Shown here in pieces: positions 13,091-21,984 of a stretch of 64,000 bases of DNA. The stretch is from Ruminococcus sp. (GTDB lineage: Bacteria; Bacillota; Clostridia; Oscillospirales; Ruminococcaceae), in assembly GCA_017960805.1 (NCBI GenBank), contig JAGCYM010000007.1:1-64000 (forward strand). The letters run 5' to 3'. The notes beneath the pieces were generated by a model, which saw nothing but the letters and a program-made list of their open reading frames with translations, searched no databases and was not told the DNA's origin. Each line of letters begins with the position of its first letter. Within the stretch, counting starts at the first letter, position 1. The translations under genes were made by a program, and so were the position numbers.

Positions 13091-15862
13091 TCAGTCCTCC
13101 TTCGCACTGATGGATGTTATGCTTTTCAGGTCTTCTTCCTTTACTAACTCCATACTTATAAGGTCCAGACCGTTCTGAGCAAAGTAAAGGCGCATAGTTG
13201 TGAATTTGGAGAACATCGGGATCCTAGCGCTGTGTGTAACAAGTGCGCCGCCTGTTCCGTTCCATGTCATAGTTCCGCTTGCGGTGCCCATTGCGAAGAC
13301 AGTAAGTGGTATCTGCGCAAGCTCGCTCTGGTCTGAAGACGCAGTTATAGATACCTGATACCATCCGGGATCATTAACTGTAAGAGCAAAGCTGTAATTT
13401 GTATCCTTTAGTGTCTTGACATCTGAGAGATCTATCTTTAGCCCGTCCTTGAGCTCATAGAATACTACCGGTTCATCAGAAGGGATATCCTCTGCGGGAC
13501 GTCCTTCGATCGTTACTGTATCAGCGTGACCTATAGAGCGCCTGAAAGCGTTAGTTGATAGAATGAATCGGCAGATATTTGAAGCGTTACGCTGGAGCTC
13601 TGCGCGTGTAAGATCATTGTCTGCAAGGCTTTCAAATGTGTTGTCATCATTCTCATCACCGTCTGGGCATACCATGTATACATCGTTCTGTGCTTTAGCC
13701 ATAGCTGCAAAATCGGTGTGGTTAGGTTCGCTTCCGCGGCGGTTGATATTTGCCCACCAGTCAGTCATTGTAAAGCCAGTGAAGCCCCATTCCTTACGGA
13801 GAATTGTTGTGTTAAGATCGTAGTTCCCTGCTGTCCATAATCCGTTTACTCTGCCGTATGTCGTCATTACAGACTTTCCTTCGCCCTGCTTGACAGCTAT
13901 TTCGAATCCTCGCAGATATATTTCGCGGAGAGCACGTTCTGAAACAATGGAGTCGAGGAAGTGACGATTGGTTTCCTGATTGTTGGCACAGAAATGCTTA
14001 ATAGTGCCTTCAACACCAGAGTCGTGAAGGCCACGGAGTTCTGCTGAAGCCATCATTCCGGTAAGGTACGGATCTTCTGAGAAGTATTCGAAGTTACGGC
14101 CGTTCAGCGGGTGACGATGTATGTTCATACCGGGACCAAGGAGACAGTCTACCTTGTTTACGACCATTTCAAGGCCCACACAGCGGAAGAGTTCTGTTGC
14201 AAGTTCCTTGTTGAATGTGGAAGCGATCATTGTTCCGTTTGGAAGACTGAATGCTTTTGTGCCGCAGTCAAGTCTCATTCCTGAAGGACCGTCAGAACAG
14301 CATGCTGCCGGTATTCCGAGTTCGTTGAGTCTGTCTGTGACACCTCCGAATGCGGAAGCGGTTCCGGCAGTAACTCGCGGACTTCCCATTCCTTCACCGC
14401 GGATTATGCAGGAAAGCTCGTAGTCACTCAGCTGTTCAATGAATTCTTCCATCGTGTTCTTTCCGGTATATACGTCAGCAAGACGTATCCCGACATCTCC
14501 GGTATGTGGAAGTTCCTTTGGGAGAGCTGAAAGTCTTCTTCCTTTTTCATCGACTTCGCTTAGCGGTACCTTTTCAAAGCTTAACTTGAAACCATCCCCA
14601 TCGGGAAGCGGGCGGAATCTTTCAAATTCATCTACCGGTGCGAGAGCCTGTTCACAGCTTTGTACTACTGCTGTTTCACGAAGCTCGATATTTGCAGAAT
14701 CCTTGGTGTCGCATCCGCCGATGAAGAAGCTGTATCTGCCTTTTTCAAGGACATAACAGCTCTTGTTACCGGTAGCGCCGCTGTCATCATATGAAGCGTT
14801 ATCACGAAGATCAGCTGTAAGAATGAGTGTCTGTTCCTCATTTGGAGCAAGATTCCTTGTTTTTTCAAATGCACAGAGAATCTTTGCAGGCTGTCCGAGA
14901 ACTCCCTGCGGACGGCTGAGGTACATCATTATAACCTCTTTACCGCAGAATTTTCCGGTATTGCGCACCTTAACATAAATGCTAGCTGTCAGGCCGGTAA
15001 CATCACATGTCTGTACTGAAATATCAAAAGTTGTGTATGACAGTCCGAATCCGAAGGGATAACGTATCTTCTCCGGTGCGAATGTATCGAAATATCTGTA
15101 TCCGACATAAATGTCTTCAACATAGAAGTTTCTGTTACGGTCTCCGAAGTATTTATGAGACGGATAATCCTCAACGCTGTATGCTATAGTGTCAGGGAGT
15201 TTTCCGCAGGGACTGATCTTTCCTGTAAGAACATCAGCTGTTCCTGTTCCTCCGGTCATACCGCCCTGCCAAACATAAAGAAGGGCATCGGGAGACGTGC
15301 TTTCAATGAATTCAAGGTCAATAAGTCCGCCAACATTAAGCAGTACTACAACTTTCTTGAAGCCAGCGCGGACTTTAGTGAGCATATCTTTTTCTTTGTC
15401 AGTCAGCAGGAACGAGCCGGCTTCGACACGGGACTCCATCTCTTCTCCGGCTGTTCGGCCAATTATGACTATAGCTGTATCGCCCTTTGCTGCAGCATTT
15501 TTAACGGTTTCTTCATCAAGAGGCATTTCTTCCTGTGACCAGGGTTCTCCGCCCCATCCGTTTCCGTATTCAAAAGGATTTGCTTCATCCCATTTACGGC
15601 AGATATCAAGGAGTTCTTCATTAACACTGACTCCTGCTTCAATAAGTCCGTCGGTTATACCGGTAACTTTAGATACGTTAACCATACCGCCGGAACCTGT
15701 TCCGCTCTTATAGTAGTGAAGCTGTATGCGTCCGAACACTGACACAGTTTCTTCCTTCTTCAGTGGCAGAGCTTCGTTTTCATTGCGGAGCATAACGATA
15801 CCTTCTGCGGCAACGTCTGCAGCTGTTCTAAGATAGTGTTCCCAGTCAAGAATCCTGTTCAT
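13091..15862 (-). CDS. GH3 beta-glucosidase with permuted domain order
   Basis: A cytoplasmic glycosidase (no signal peptide), about 923 residues, that should hydrolyse cello-oligosaccharides or other beta-glucosides taken up by the cell. The domains are in reverse order compared with common GH3 enzymes. The alpha/beta C-domain comes first (AEGIVMLRNENEALPL, VWQGGMTGGTGTADVLTGKI, RYPFGFGLSYTTF), then a fibronectin-III-like domain. The (beta/alpha)8 catalytic barrel lies in the second half (ACCSDGPSGMRLDCGT, LLGPGMNIHRHPLNGRNFEY, VEGTIKHFCANNQETNRHF), with the nucleophile Asp in GFTMTDWW. This order is known from the Ruminococcus albus F-40 and Butyrivibrio enzymes. I prefer the ATG at 15862, since GAGG is too close to the one at 15868. 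Confidence 0.93.
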   Translation of the reverse strand: MNRILDWEHYLRTAADVAAEGIVMLRNENEALPLKKEETVSVFGRIQLHYYKSGTGSGGMVNVSKVTGITDGLIEAGVSVNEELLDICRKWDEANPFEYGNGWGGEPWSQEEMPLDEETVKNAAAKGDTAIVIIGRTAGEEMESRVEAGSFLLTDKEKDMLTKVRAGFKKVVVLLNVGGLIDLEFIESTSPDALLYVWQGGMTGGTGTADVLTGKISPCGKLPDTIAYSVEDYPSHKYFGDRNRNFYVEDIYVGYRYFDTFAPEKIRYPFGFGLSYTTFDISVQTCDVTGLTASIYVKVRNTGKFCGKEVIMMYLSRPQGVLGQPAKILCAFEKTRNLAPNEEQTLILTADLRDNASYDDSGATGNKSCYVLEKGRYSFFIGGCDTKDSANIELRETAVVQSCEQALAPVDEFERFRPLPDGDGFKLSFEKVPLSEVDEKGRRLSALPKELPHTGDVGIRLADVYTGKNTMEEFIEQLSDYELSCIIRGEGMGSPRVTAGTASAFGGVTDRLNELGIPAACCSDGPSGMRLDCGTKAFSLPNGTMIASTFNKELATELFRCVGLEMVVNKVDCLLGPGMNIHRHPLNGRNFEYFSEDPYLTGMMASAELRGLHDSGVEGTIKHFCANNQETNRHFLDSIVSERALREIYLRGFEIAVKQGEGKSVMTTYGRVNGLWTAGNYDLNTTILRKEWGFTGFTMTDWWANINRRGSEPNHTDFAAMAKAQNDVYMVCPDGDENDDNTFESLADNDLTRAELQRNASNICRFILSTNAFRRSIGHADTVTIEGRPAEDIPSDEPVVFYELKDGLKIDLSDVKTLKDTNYSFALTVNDPGWYQVSITASSDQSELAQIPLTVFAMGTASGTMTWNGTGGALVTHSARIPMFSKFTTMRLYFAQNGLDLISMELVKEEDLKSITSISAKED

Positions 15863-15892
15863 ATGCATACCTCGCTTAAATAATTATTATTA

Positions 15893-15921
15893 ATTATATC
15901 ATATTGATTGATTTTAAGCAA
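15893..15921 (-). promoter_or_regulatory. Promoter of the GH3/ArsC-like operon
   Basis: On the minus strand TTGCTT (15916-15921) and TATAAT (15893-15898) are 17 nt apart, about 30 nt upstream of the start codon. Confidence 0.7.
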
Positions 15922-16024
15922 TACATGAGACAAAAAAAGATGTGCATTATTATATTTTGTTTGTTTATCTTTTTTGAATGATCCTTTTGGATTTGAAGCA
16001 TCAAGTGAATTATCATTGAAATAC

Positions 16025-16070
16025 AACAGCAGCTCTGAAAAAGCGGAAGATTCCGTACAGAGCTGCTGTT
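16025..16070 (-). terminator. Terminator downstream of the HipA-like pair
   Basis: A 13-bp stem (16025-16037 with 16058-16070), with a smaller inner hairpin, follows the 117-residue ORF on the minus strand. The T-run is weak. Confidence 0.65.
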
Positions 16071-16089
16071 TCAATCAAAATGATTTGTC

Positions 16090-16443
16090 TTATTTTTCTC
16101 TTGTCAGATAGATATCATCAAGAGTACATCTGCCCATGCAGAGTTCAAGCATATCGATCTCACGATAAGTGTTAAGTTTGTTTTCACGAAGGATTTCCGC
16201 GATGTTCTGTCTTTCCTTTGGAATGATTCTGTCATTTACCCAGAGGGATGACAGATATGAGTCAAGCTCAGTTCTTCCGTTTGTCATGAATCTATGTATC
16301 ATGGCAGGCGGATTATCCTTTTTCATTTCATCGTATGAGCAACGGAATTTAATCCTGAATTTCGATGTCTTATCACTGTAATATAGAGTTCCCCAGATGT
16401 AATCTCTGCCTTTTCGGGTACTCTTGATTGTATATTCTCTCAC
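16090..16443 (-). CDS. Conserved small partner protein of the HipA-like kinase
   Basis: A 117-residue protein. The C-terminal half (LWVNDRIIPKERQNIAEIL...YREIDMLELCMGRCTLDDIYL) has a pattern I recall from small Firmicute proteins encoded next to HipA-like genes, but I cannot name its family. The N-terminal half is basic and beta-rich (YIWGTLYYSDKTSKFRIKF). It starts with GTG and overlaps the kinase stop codon by 4 nt (GTGA), so the two are translationally coupled and probably act together. It is not HipB-like (no XRE fold seen) and not obviously HipS. It might be the antitoxin or specificity subunit. Confidence 0.65.
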   Translation of the reverse strand: MREYTIKSTRKGRDYIWGTLYYSDKTSKFRIKFRCSYDEMKKDNPPAMIHRFMTNGRTELDSYLSSLWVNDRIIPKERQNIAEILRENKLNTYREIDMLELCMGRCTLDDIYLTREK

Positions 16444-17228
16444 AGTATGATACCTCCGTTCAGCAGTTTTTCATACCTGTATTCAAGTGCGGTTCTGATT
16501 ATTTGCTGATGTTCCTTTGATAATACATCACTGAGACCGTAAAACATCTTTCTGTACGCTTCGTCATTGAGGCGTGGAAGCTTATATTGTTTGCTTACAT
16601 TTTTCAGATTTTTTTCAAGTTGTATACTGCCAACGAAATTATTGACTGTGATATCACTCTTGTAGTCCCAGTTTTGGATCAGAGTCATATTGTTTCCGTA
16701 TTCATGAGTCAGAGCGCATCCGTTGTCAAAAATAGGGGAGGGAATGAAGTTGTTGTTATTATCATAGAGAAGTTCGATGTTATGTCCGTGTCTGTCAACA
16801 TTCATTATGAGATAGTCAAAGATGAAAATATAGTCCAGATACTCCTGCAACCCTATTCTTCGGCAGTACTGGAGTGGACTTTCAGTGTTAGAAAGCCTGT
16901 TGGTGAGATAGTCGGTGACAAGAGGAATTGTGGTATATCCGCTTTTGACGTAGTTATGACTTCTTGCTACAAAAGTAACATATCTATTTCCTTCAATATC
17001 AATGGTGGAGAGGTCACCCATATATTTTAATACTGGAAATCTAAGATAAGTGCCCAAACGGCTTACTATGACTTCTATTGCTGTTTCACATCCGGTAAAA
17101 CGTCCATGTTTAAAATCTGATAGTTTATAGAATATCTTTTGGCTTCCTGTACCGTATTCGGATTTCAGGAAGTTTCCACCAGAAGAAGAACTGTTGTAGC
17201 TCCATTTCAAGAAAGTAAGGTCTTTCAC
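16440..17228 (-). CDS. HipA-like Ser/Thr kinase (putative toxin component)
   Basis: A 262-residue protein with the catalytic core of the HipA family: FDYLIMNVDRHGHNIELL (catalytic Asp145, metal-binding Asn150) and PSPIFDNGCALTHEYG (metal-binding Asp168). It is much shorter than E. coli HipA (about 440 residues) and lacks the N-terminal subdomain, so it resembles compact HipT-type kinases. HipA kinases phosphorylate aminoacyl-tRNA synthetases (GltX, TrpS) and stop growth, but the target here is unknown. Start is a GTG preceded by GGGGGTGAG. No HipB-like repressor is adjacent; instead a 117-residue gene follows with a 4-nt overlap. Autophosphorylation-loop Ser residues may lie in the SSSSGG stretch near residue 13. 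Confidence 0.75.
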   Translation of the reverse strand: MKDLTFLKWSYNSSSSGGNFLKSEYGTGSQKIFYKLSDFKHGRFTGCETAIEVIVSRLGTYLRFPVLKYMGDLSTIDIEGNRYVTFVARSHNYVKSGYTTIPLVTDYLTNRLSNTESPLQYCRRIGLQEYLDYIFIFDYLIMNVDRHGHNIELLYDNNNNFIPSPIFDNGCALTHEYGNNMTLIQNWDYKSDITVNNFVGSIQLEKNLKNVSKQYKLPRLNDEAYRKMFYGLSDVLSKEHQQIIRTALEYRYEKLLNGGIIL

Positions 17229-17323
17229 GTTCTCACCCCCACTGCTATATTATACCTTATTTTTTTCAGAATTGCAACAAGTCAACCGATTTTGAGTCTT
17301 TGTTTCCTTAAGAATCATAAGGA

Positions 17324-17364
17324 ACAAAAACGCCCACTATTTCATCAAAAAAACAGCGGGCGTT
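17324..17364 (-). terminator. Terminator of the SulP gene
   Basis: AACGCCC (17329-17335) pairs with GGGCGTT (17358-17364), with further wobble pairs, and a minus-strand T-run follows. Confidence 0.8.
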
Positions 17365-17371
17365 ACCATGA

Positions 17372-19120
17372 TTATGCGTGGCGCAGATCGCGCTCGATTT
17401 CTTCAGCACGCAGGAGTGCTGTGTCAATGTGTGAACAGAAGTTTTTCTTGCCGACAAGCTTTACAAGTCCTGCTTTCTGCATAGCCTTCATAGGCTGTTC
17501 ATTTACGTGTGAGAAAACAACCTTAACATTGTGGCGTTCACAGCGCTTTACAATGCGGTAGAGCGCTTCAACGCCGGTCGCGTCAACAGCCGGAACATTA
17601 CGCATACGTATACAGAGGACGTCTATATTCTTGTCGTCAAGCATATATTTGTATTTGTCAGCGGCAGCGAAGAACATAGGACCGTTGATCTCGTAAACAC
17701 GAGTGTTGTCAGGGATCTTCTTAAGAAGGATGTTATCCGGGTCAGTCTCCTCATCGTCGATGTCAATCCATGCATGAGCTTCTGTTACATCAGCCATACG
17801 CTTCATGAAGAGCAGAGCTGCGAGAACAAGTCCGATACCGATAGCGACAACGAGGTCGAACACAACAGTGAGTATAAGTGTCACGAAGAGGACAGCAACG
17901 TCGCTCTTTGGAGCTGTCTTAACTGTATTGCGGATATTTCTCCAGCCGCACATATTGTACGCTACAATGAAGAGGATAGCGGCGATAGTCGGCATAGGGA
18001 TAAGTGAGGCAAGTGGAATGAGAAGTACAAGAATTACAAGAAGAACTATTGAGTGAACCATACCGGAAACCGGTGTACGTCCGCCGTTTTTTACGTTTGC
18101 TGCAGTACGTGCGATAGCGCCTGTAGCCGGGATACCTCCGAACAGTGCGGAACCGATATTTGCACATCCCTGTGCGATAAGCTCCATGTTTGAACGGTGC
18201 TTTGAACCTATCATACCGTCTGAAACAACGCAGGAGAGAAGCGACTCAACAGCCGCGAGCACAGCGATAGTGAACGCATTCGGGAGCAGAGCCTTGATCC
18301 TGCCGAATGTGACCTCAGGGAGAGTAAGCTTCGGAAGTGATGCGGAGAGGTCGTAGTTCATCGAGCCGATAGTGTTGACGTGCATACCGGAGAACTTCAC
18401 AATGAGTGAGCACACGATGACGGCGACAAGTGAAGCAGGTATCTTCTCGAGCTTCTTCGGCCACAGGATAAGTATAGCGAGCGAGATGAGACCGATAACA
18501 AGAGCCTGCCAGTTGAGCGAGCCGATGTTCAGGAATATTGCCTTTATCTTGTCCACTGTCTCAATTGGAGCTTCATCGAGCTTGAACGTGAAGCCGAAAA
18601 GCTTCTCTACCTTGCCGAGGTCGAATGTGAGTCCGAGGAAGTCCTTTATCTGACCGACAACGATAGTGACAGCGATACCAAAGGTGAAGCCGCTTGTTAT
18701 CGTGCCCGGGATATATTTGAGGAGCACGCCGAAACGGCAGAATCCCATAATAACAAGTATTATACCGGCTATGATGGTCGAGATAATAAGACCATCCATT
18801 CCTTCAGTAGCTACTATGCCAGCGACAATAGTTGCGAATGCAGCGGTAGGACCTGCTATCTGTACGCGGCTTCCGCCGAGGAAGGCGACGATGAATCCTG
18901 CCACGATAGCGGTGTACAGACCCTGCTGCGGGCCTACGCCCGAAGCAAGCGCGAGCGCGATAGACAGCGGCAGAGCGATTATCGCGACGATAATGCCGGC
19001 AACTACGTCCTTGACAAACTGTGAGAACGAGTAATTCTTGATGACGGAGAAAAGCTTCGGTTTGAGCTTTTCCTCAGTAGGCTTAACAGGTTTAACTGCT
19101 TTAGCGGCTGTTTTCTTCAT
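17372..19120 (-). CDS. SulP-family anion transporter with C-terminal STAS domain
   Basis: A membrane transporter of the SLC26/SulP family, about 582 residues. There is a Lys-rich N-terminus, then ten or more membrane segments starting at DVVAGIIVAIIALPLSIALA, with the family's VQIAGPTAAFATIVAGI stretch, and a cytoplasmic STAS domain at about 455-575 (VYEINGPMFFAAADKY, LCIRMRNVPAVDATGVEAL). The family moves sulfate, bicarbonate or other anions; sulfate would fit the sulfur genes at the right end, but specificity cannot be read. I prefer the ATG at 19120, because the AGAGG site is 8 nt from it and only 2 nt from the ATG at 19126. Confidence 0.9.
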   Translation of the reverse strand: MKKTAAKAVKPVKPTEEKLKPKLFSVIKNYSFSQFVKDVVAGIIVAIIALPLSIALALASGVGPQQGLYTAIVAGFIVAFLGGSRVQIAGPTAAFATIVAGIVATEGMDGLIISTIIAGIILVIMGFCRFGVLLKYIPGTITSGFTFGIAVTIVVGQIKDFLGLTFDLGKVEKLFGFTFKLDEAPIETVDKIKAIFLNIGSLNWQALVIGLISLAILILWPKKLEKIPASLVAVIVCSLIVKFSGMHVNTIGSMNYDLSASLPKLTLPEVTFGRIKALLPNAFTIAVLAAVESLLSCVVSDGMIGSKHRSNMELIAQGCANIGSALFGGIPATGAIARTAANVKNGGRTPVSGMVHSIVLLVILVLLIPLASLIPMPTIAAILFIVAYNMCGWRNIRNTVKTAPKSDVAVLFVTLILTVVFDLVVAIGIGLVLAALLFMKRMADVTEAHAWIDIDDEETDPDNILLKKIPDNTRVYEINGPMFFAAADKYKYMLDDKNIDVLCIRMRNVPAVDATGVEALYRIVKRCERHNVKVVFSHVNEQPMKAMQKAGLVKLVGKKNFCSHIDTALLRAEEIERDLRHA

Positions 19121-19167
19121 TTCCATAACCTCTTTATATAATTATATAGGTAATCACGAACTTCTAA

Positions 19168-19196
19168 ATTATACTACTCTGAAATGCGTATTTCAA
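19168..19196 (-). promoter_or_regulatory. Promoter of the SulP gene
   Basis: On the minus strand TTGAAA (19191-19196) and TATAAT (19168-19173) are 17 nt apart. It is divergent from the glnN promoter. Confidence 0.7.
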
Positions 19197-19351
19197 GCGA
19201 TTTTTCATATTATCTGAAATTTTGTCGGAATAGATAAATAATGAGCGGCTTTTGAAGAAAAATGATATGATTTGACGCACCTTTGCGGAAAAGTACAGTT
19301 TTGACGAGAGATTTTCAAGTAATACTGTAAGATATTCTTATTGTCTTTCTG

Positions 19352-19380
19352 TTGCATTCCTTTCTTCTTTGTGATATAAT
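19352..19380 (+). promoter_or_regulatory. glnN: Promoter of glnN
   Basis: TTGCAT (19352-19357) and a TGTGA-extended TATAAT (19375-19380) are 17 nt apart. The -35 is part of TGTTGCA, identical to one arm of the Crp/Fnr palindrome at 6070-6085, and the whole element is nearly the same as the uppP promoter. Confidence 0.75.
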
Positions 19381-19417
19381 GAAATAATCAATGAGTATAA
19401 CAGGAGGAAATATTTAT

Positions 19418-21508
19418 ATGACCAGTATCCCTGAGATATTCGGCTGCAGTGTCTTCAATGAAACAGTAATGAAGAACAAGCTTCCGAAGAACATCTACAA
19501 GAACCTCAGAAGAACTATGGAGAAGGGCGAGCCTCTCGACACCGAGACAGCGGATGTTGTTGCAAACGCTATCAAGGATTGGGCTCTGGAGCATGGTGCA
19601 ACTCACTATACACACTGGTTCCAGCCTATGACAGGTTCGACAGCCGAGAAGCATGATTCATTCATCAATCCCGGCCCTAACGGCACAGCTCTCATGGAGT
19701 TCTCAGGAAAGGCTCTTATCAAGGGCGAGCCTGACGCTTCTTCATTCCCGTCCGGAGGCCTTCGTCAGACCAGTTCCGCTCGTGGGTATACAGCATGGGA
19801 TCCGACTTCATACTGCTTCGTAAAGGAAGGCAGCCTGTACATTCCGACTGTTTTCGTATCATATACCGGAGAGACTCTGGACAAGAAGACTCCTCTTCTT
19901 CGTTCAATGGACGCTCTCAGCAAGGTTGCTGTACGTTTCCTTAAACTGTTCGGAAACGAGAATGTAACACGCGTAACTTCTACTGTAGGTGCTGAGCAGG
20001 AATATTTCCTCATTGATAAGAATAAATATGACCAGCGTGAGGACCTCGTTCTCACAGGACGTACACTCTTTGGCGCAAAGCCTCCGAAGGGGCAGGAACT
20101 TGATGACCAGTACTTCGCAAACCTGAAGCCAAGAATAGCTGCATACATGGCAGAGCTTGACGAAGAGCTCTGGAAGCTTGGGATCTATTCCAAGACCAAG
20201 CATAATGAAGTTGCTCCCGCGCAGCACGAAATGGCTCCTATCTTCACAACATCAAACCTCGGTACTGACCAGAACGAGCTCGCTATGGAGGTTATGGAGA
20301 AAGTCGCTCTCCGTCACGGACTTGTATGTCTGCTCCACGAGAAGCCTTTTGAAGGAGTAAACGGTTCAGGTAAGCATAATAACTGGTCCATGTCAACAAA
20401 TGACGGCCAGAACCTTCTTGATCCAGGAGACACTCCTATGGAGAATCTCCAGTTCCTCACAATCCTCTGCGCTCTCATAAAGGGTGTTGACGAATTTGCT
20501 GACCTTATGCGCCTTTCAGCTGCTTCAGCCGGTAATGATCACCGTCTCGGCGCTGATGAGGCTCCTCCGGCTATCATCTCAATGTTCCTTGGTGAGCAGC
20601 TTGATGCTGTACTCAAGGCTATTGAGGAGGACGGAGTATACAAGACAAAGGCAAAGAACTTCCAGATCGGTGTAAACGCTCTTCCTTCATTCCCGAAGGA
20701 TTCTACCGACAGAAACAGAACTTCACCTTTTGCTTTCACAGGTAACCGTTTTGAGTTCCGTATGGTCGGTTCTTCAGACAACATCGCTTGTCCGAATACT
20801 CTTCTCAATACTATCGTGGCTGAAGAACTCAGCCAGTTTACAGAGATCCTCGAGCCTTTCAAGGATTCCAACAATTTTGAGGATGAAGTCAAGAAGCTTC
20901 TCAAGGATGTGCTCAAGAAGCATCGTCGTATCATATTCAACGGCGACGGTTATTCTCCTGAGTGGGTCAAGGAAGCAGAGAAGCGTGGACTTCCTAACTA
21001 TCCTTCAACTGTAGACTGCATGCCTCACTATACAGATGAGAAGAATCTCCGCATCCTGCGTAAATTCGGTATCTTCAACCGTGAAGAGCTCACTGCACGT
21101 ACAGAAATACATCTCGAGAAGTATTCCAAGACCAGACGTATTGAAGCACGTACAATGATCGAAATGGCAAGAAAACAGCTTCTTCCTGCATCACTTGAGT
21201 ACCTTGATAAGCTTTGTACTGCTATCGCATGCAAGAAGACTATCGGCATGACTTCCAAGTCTGAAGAGAAGATAGCTGACAAGCTTAATGATCTCTGTGA
21301 TCGTTTCTATGAGTCTATCGAGCGCCTTGAGAAGCAGGTCGCTTCAGCATGTGAGATCAAGGATGTCCTCAAGCAGGCAGAGTACTATCATGACTATGTA
21401 CTTGCGGAAATGGACATAATGCGCAGTATTGCCGATGAGATAGAGCTGAATATGCCACTGAGCTACTGGCCTATCCCGACATATTCTGAGATTATTTACA
21501 ACGTATGA
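19418..21508 (+). CDS. glnN: Glutamine synthetase type III
   Basis: A 696-residue ATP-dependent ligase that makes glutamine from glutamate and ammonia, the central ammonia-assimilation step. Length and sequence fit the GSIII class (GlnN), which is typical of Ruminococcus, Bacteroides and cyanobacteria. Visible motifs include [49 protein letters not shown] and [15 protein letters not shown] for metal, ATP and glutamate binding. I chose the ATG at 19418 because AGGAGG lies 10 nt upstream; the ATG at 19391 would place that site inside the gene. It is a single gene with its own promoter and terminator. Confidence 0.96.
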   Translation: MTSIPEIFGCSVFNETVMKNKLPKNIYKNLRRTMEKGEPLDTETADVVANAIKDWALEHGATHYTHWFQPMTGSTAEKHDSFINPGPNGTALMEFSGKALIKGEPDASSFPSGGLRQTSSARGYTAWDPTSYCFVKEGSLYIPTVFVSYTGETLDKKTPLLRSMDALSKVAVRFLKLFGNENVTRVTSTVGAEQEYFLIDKNKYDQREDLVLTGRTLFGAKPPKGQELDDQYFANLKPRIAAYMAELDEELWKLGIYSKTKHNEVAPAQHEMAPIFTTSNLGTDQNELAMEVMEKVALRHGLVCLLHEKPFEGVNGSGKHNNWSMSTNDGQNLLDPGDTPMENLQFLTILCALIKGVDEFADLMRLSAASAGNDHRLGADEAPPAIISMFLGEQLDAVLKAIEEDGVYKTKAKNFQIGVNALPSFPKDSTDRNRTSPFAFTGNRFEFRMVGSSDNIACPNTLLNTIVAEELSQFTEILEPFKDSNNFEDEVKKLLKDVLKKHRRIIFNGDGYSPEWVKEAEKRGLPNYPSTVDCMPHYTDEKNLRILRKFGIFNREELTARTEIHLEKYSKTRRIEARTMIEMARKQLLPASLEYLDKLCTAIACKKTIGMTSKSEEKIADKLNDLCDRFYESIERLEKQVASACEIKDVLKQAEYYHDYVLAEMDIMRSIADEIELNMPLSYWPIPTYSEIIYNV

Positions 21509-21514
21509 TCACTG

Positions 21515-21542
21515 CCGCTGTCCGTTCCGGGCAGCGGTTTTT
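21515..21542 (+). terminator. glnN: Terminator of glnN
   Basis: CCGCTG (21515-21520) pairs with CAGCGG (21532-21537), followed by TTTTTG. It lies just upstream of the FHA gene's ribosome binding site, so the next operon may depend partly on read-through. Confidence 0.75.
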
Positions 21543-21570
21543 GCAAAAAACAGGAAAGAAAGGAAAAACA

Positions 21571-21984
21571 ATGGACGCAGAAAAACTGATAATGTGTGCT
21601 ATATCGGCAGCGGCGCTCGATCTGTGCGCGCTTGTGCTGATGATCACATCTTATCGCGAGAAGAGTTCCGGAAAGAAACGCTGGAAAAAGATATCAGCTG
21701 ATATGGAACTTGCTGACCGCGACAGAGGTTATCCGCTTGAATGCGATGAAATACTGATAGGAAGACATGAAAATGCTGATATCAGAATACATGATATGTC
21801 TGTCTCACGTTACCACGCTATACTAAATGTCGCGGACGGAAAGTGGACAATAACTGACATAGGTTCCAAATCAGGAGTATATGTCAACGGCATCCATGTT
21901 GAGCAGAAACGTCTCCGTGAGAATGATGTTATAGGTATCGGAGACCGCAGGCTCATATTCAGAAAAAGGAGGGACAGACGTTGA
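21571..21984 (+). CDS. FHA-domain membrane protein
   Basis: A 137-residue protein with one N-terminal membrane segment (about 5-25, IMCAISAAALDLCALVLMI) and a C-terminal forkhead-associated domain at about 50-135. The phosphothreonine-binding pattern is present (ILIGRHENADIRI, SVSRYHAILN, DIGSKSGVYVNGI). FHA domains bind phosphothreonine on partner proteins made by Hanks-type kinases. It overlaps the rodA-like gene by 4 nt and is followed by a penicillin-binding protein. This mirrors the FHA/rodA/pbpA order in actinobacterial pknAB loci, though no kinase is next to it here. The ATG at 21571 has GAAAGGA 7 nt upstream. Confidence 0.88.
   Translation: MDAEKLIMCAISAAALDLCALVLMITSYREKSSGKKRWKKISADMELADRDRGYPLECDEILIGRHENADIRIHDMSVSRYHAILNVADGKWTITDIGSKSGVYVNGIHVEQKRLRENDVIGIGDRRLIFRKRRDRR

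Noticed and set aside
15155..15538. Plus-strand open frame of 127 codons opposite the GH3 gene
   Set aside because: It lies wholly within the clearly coding GH3 sequence on the other strand and has no ribosome site or recognisable motif.
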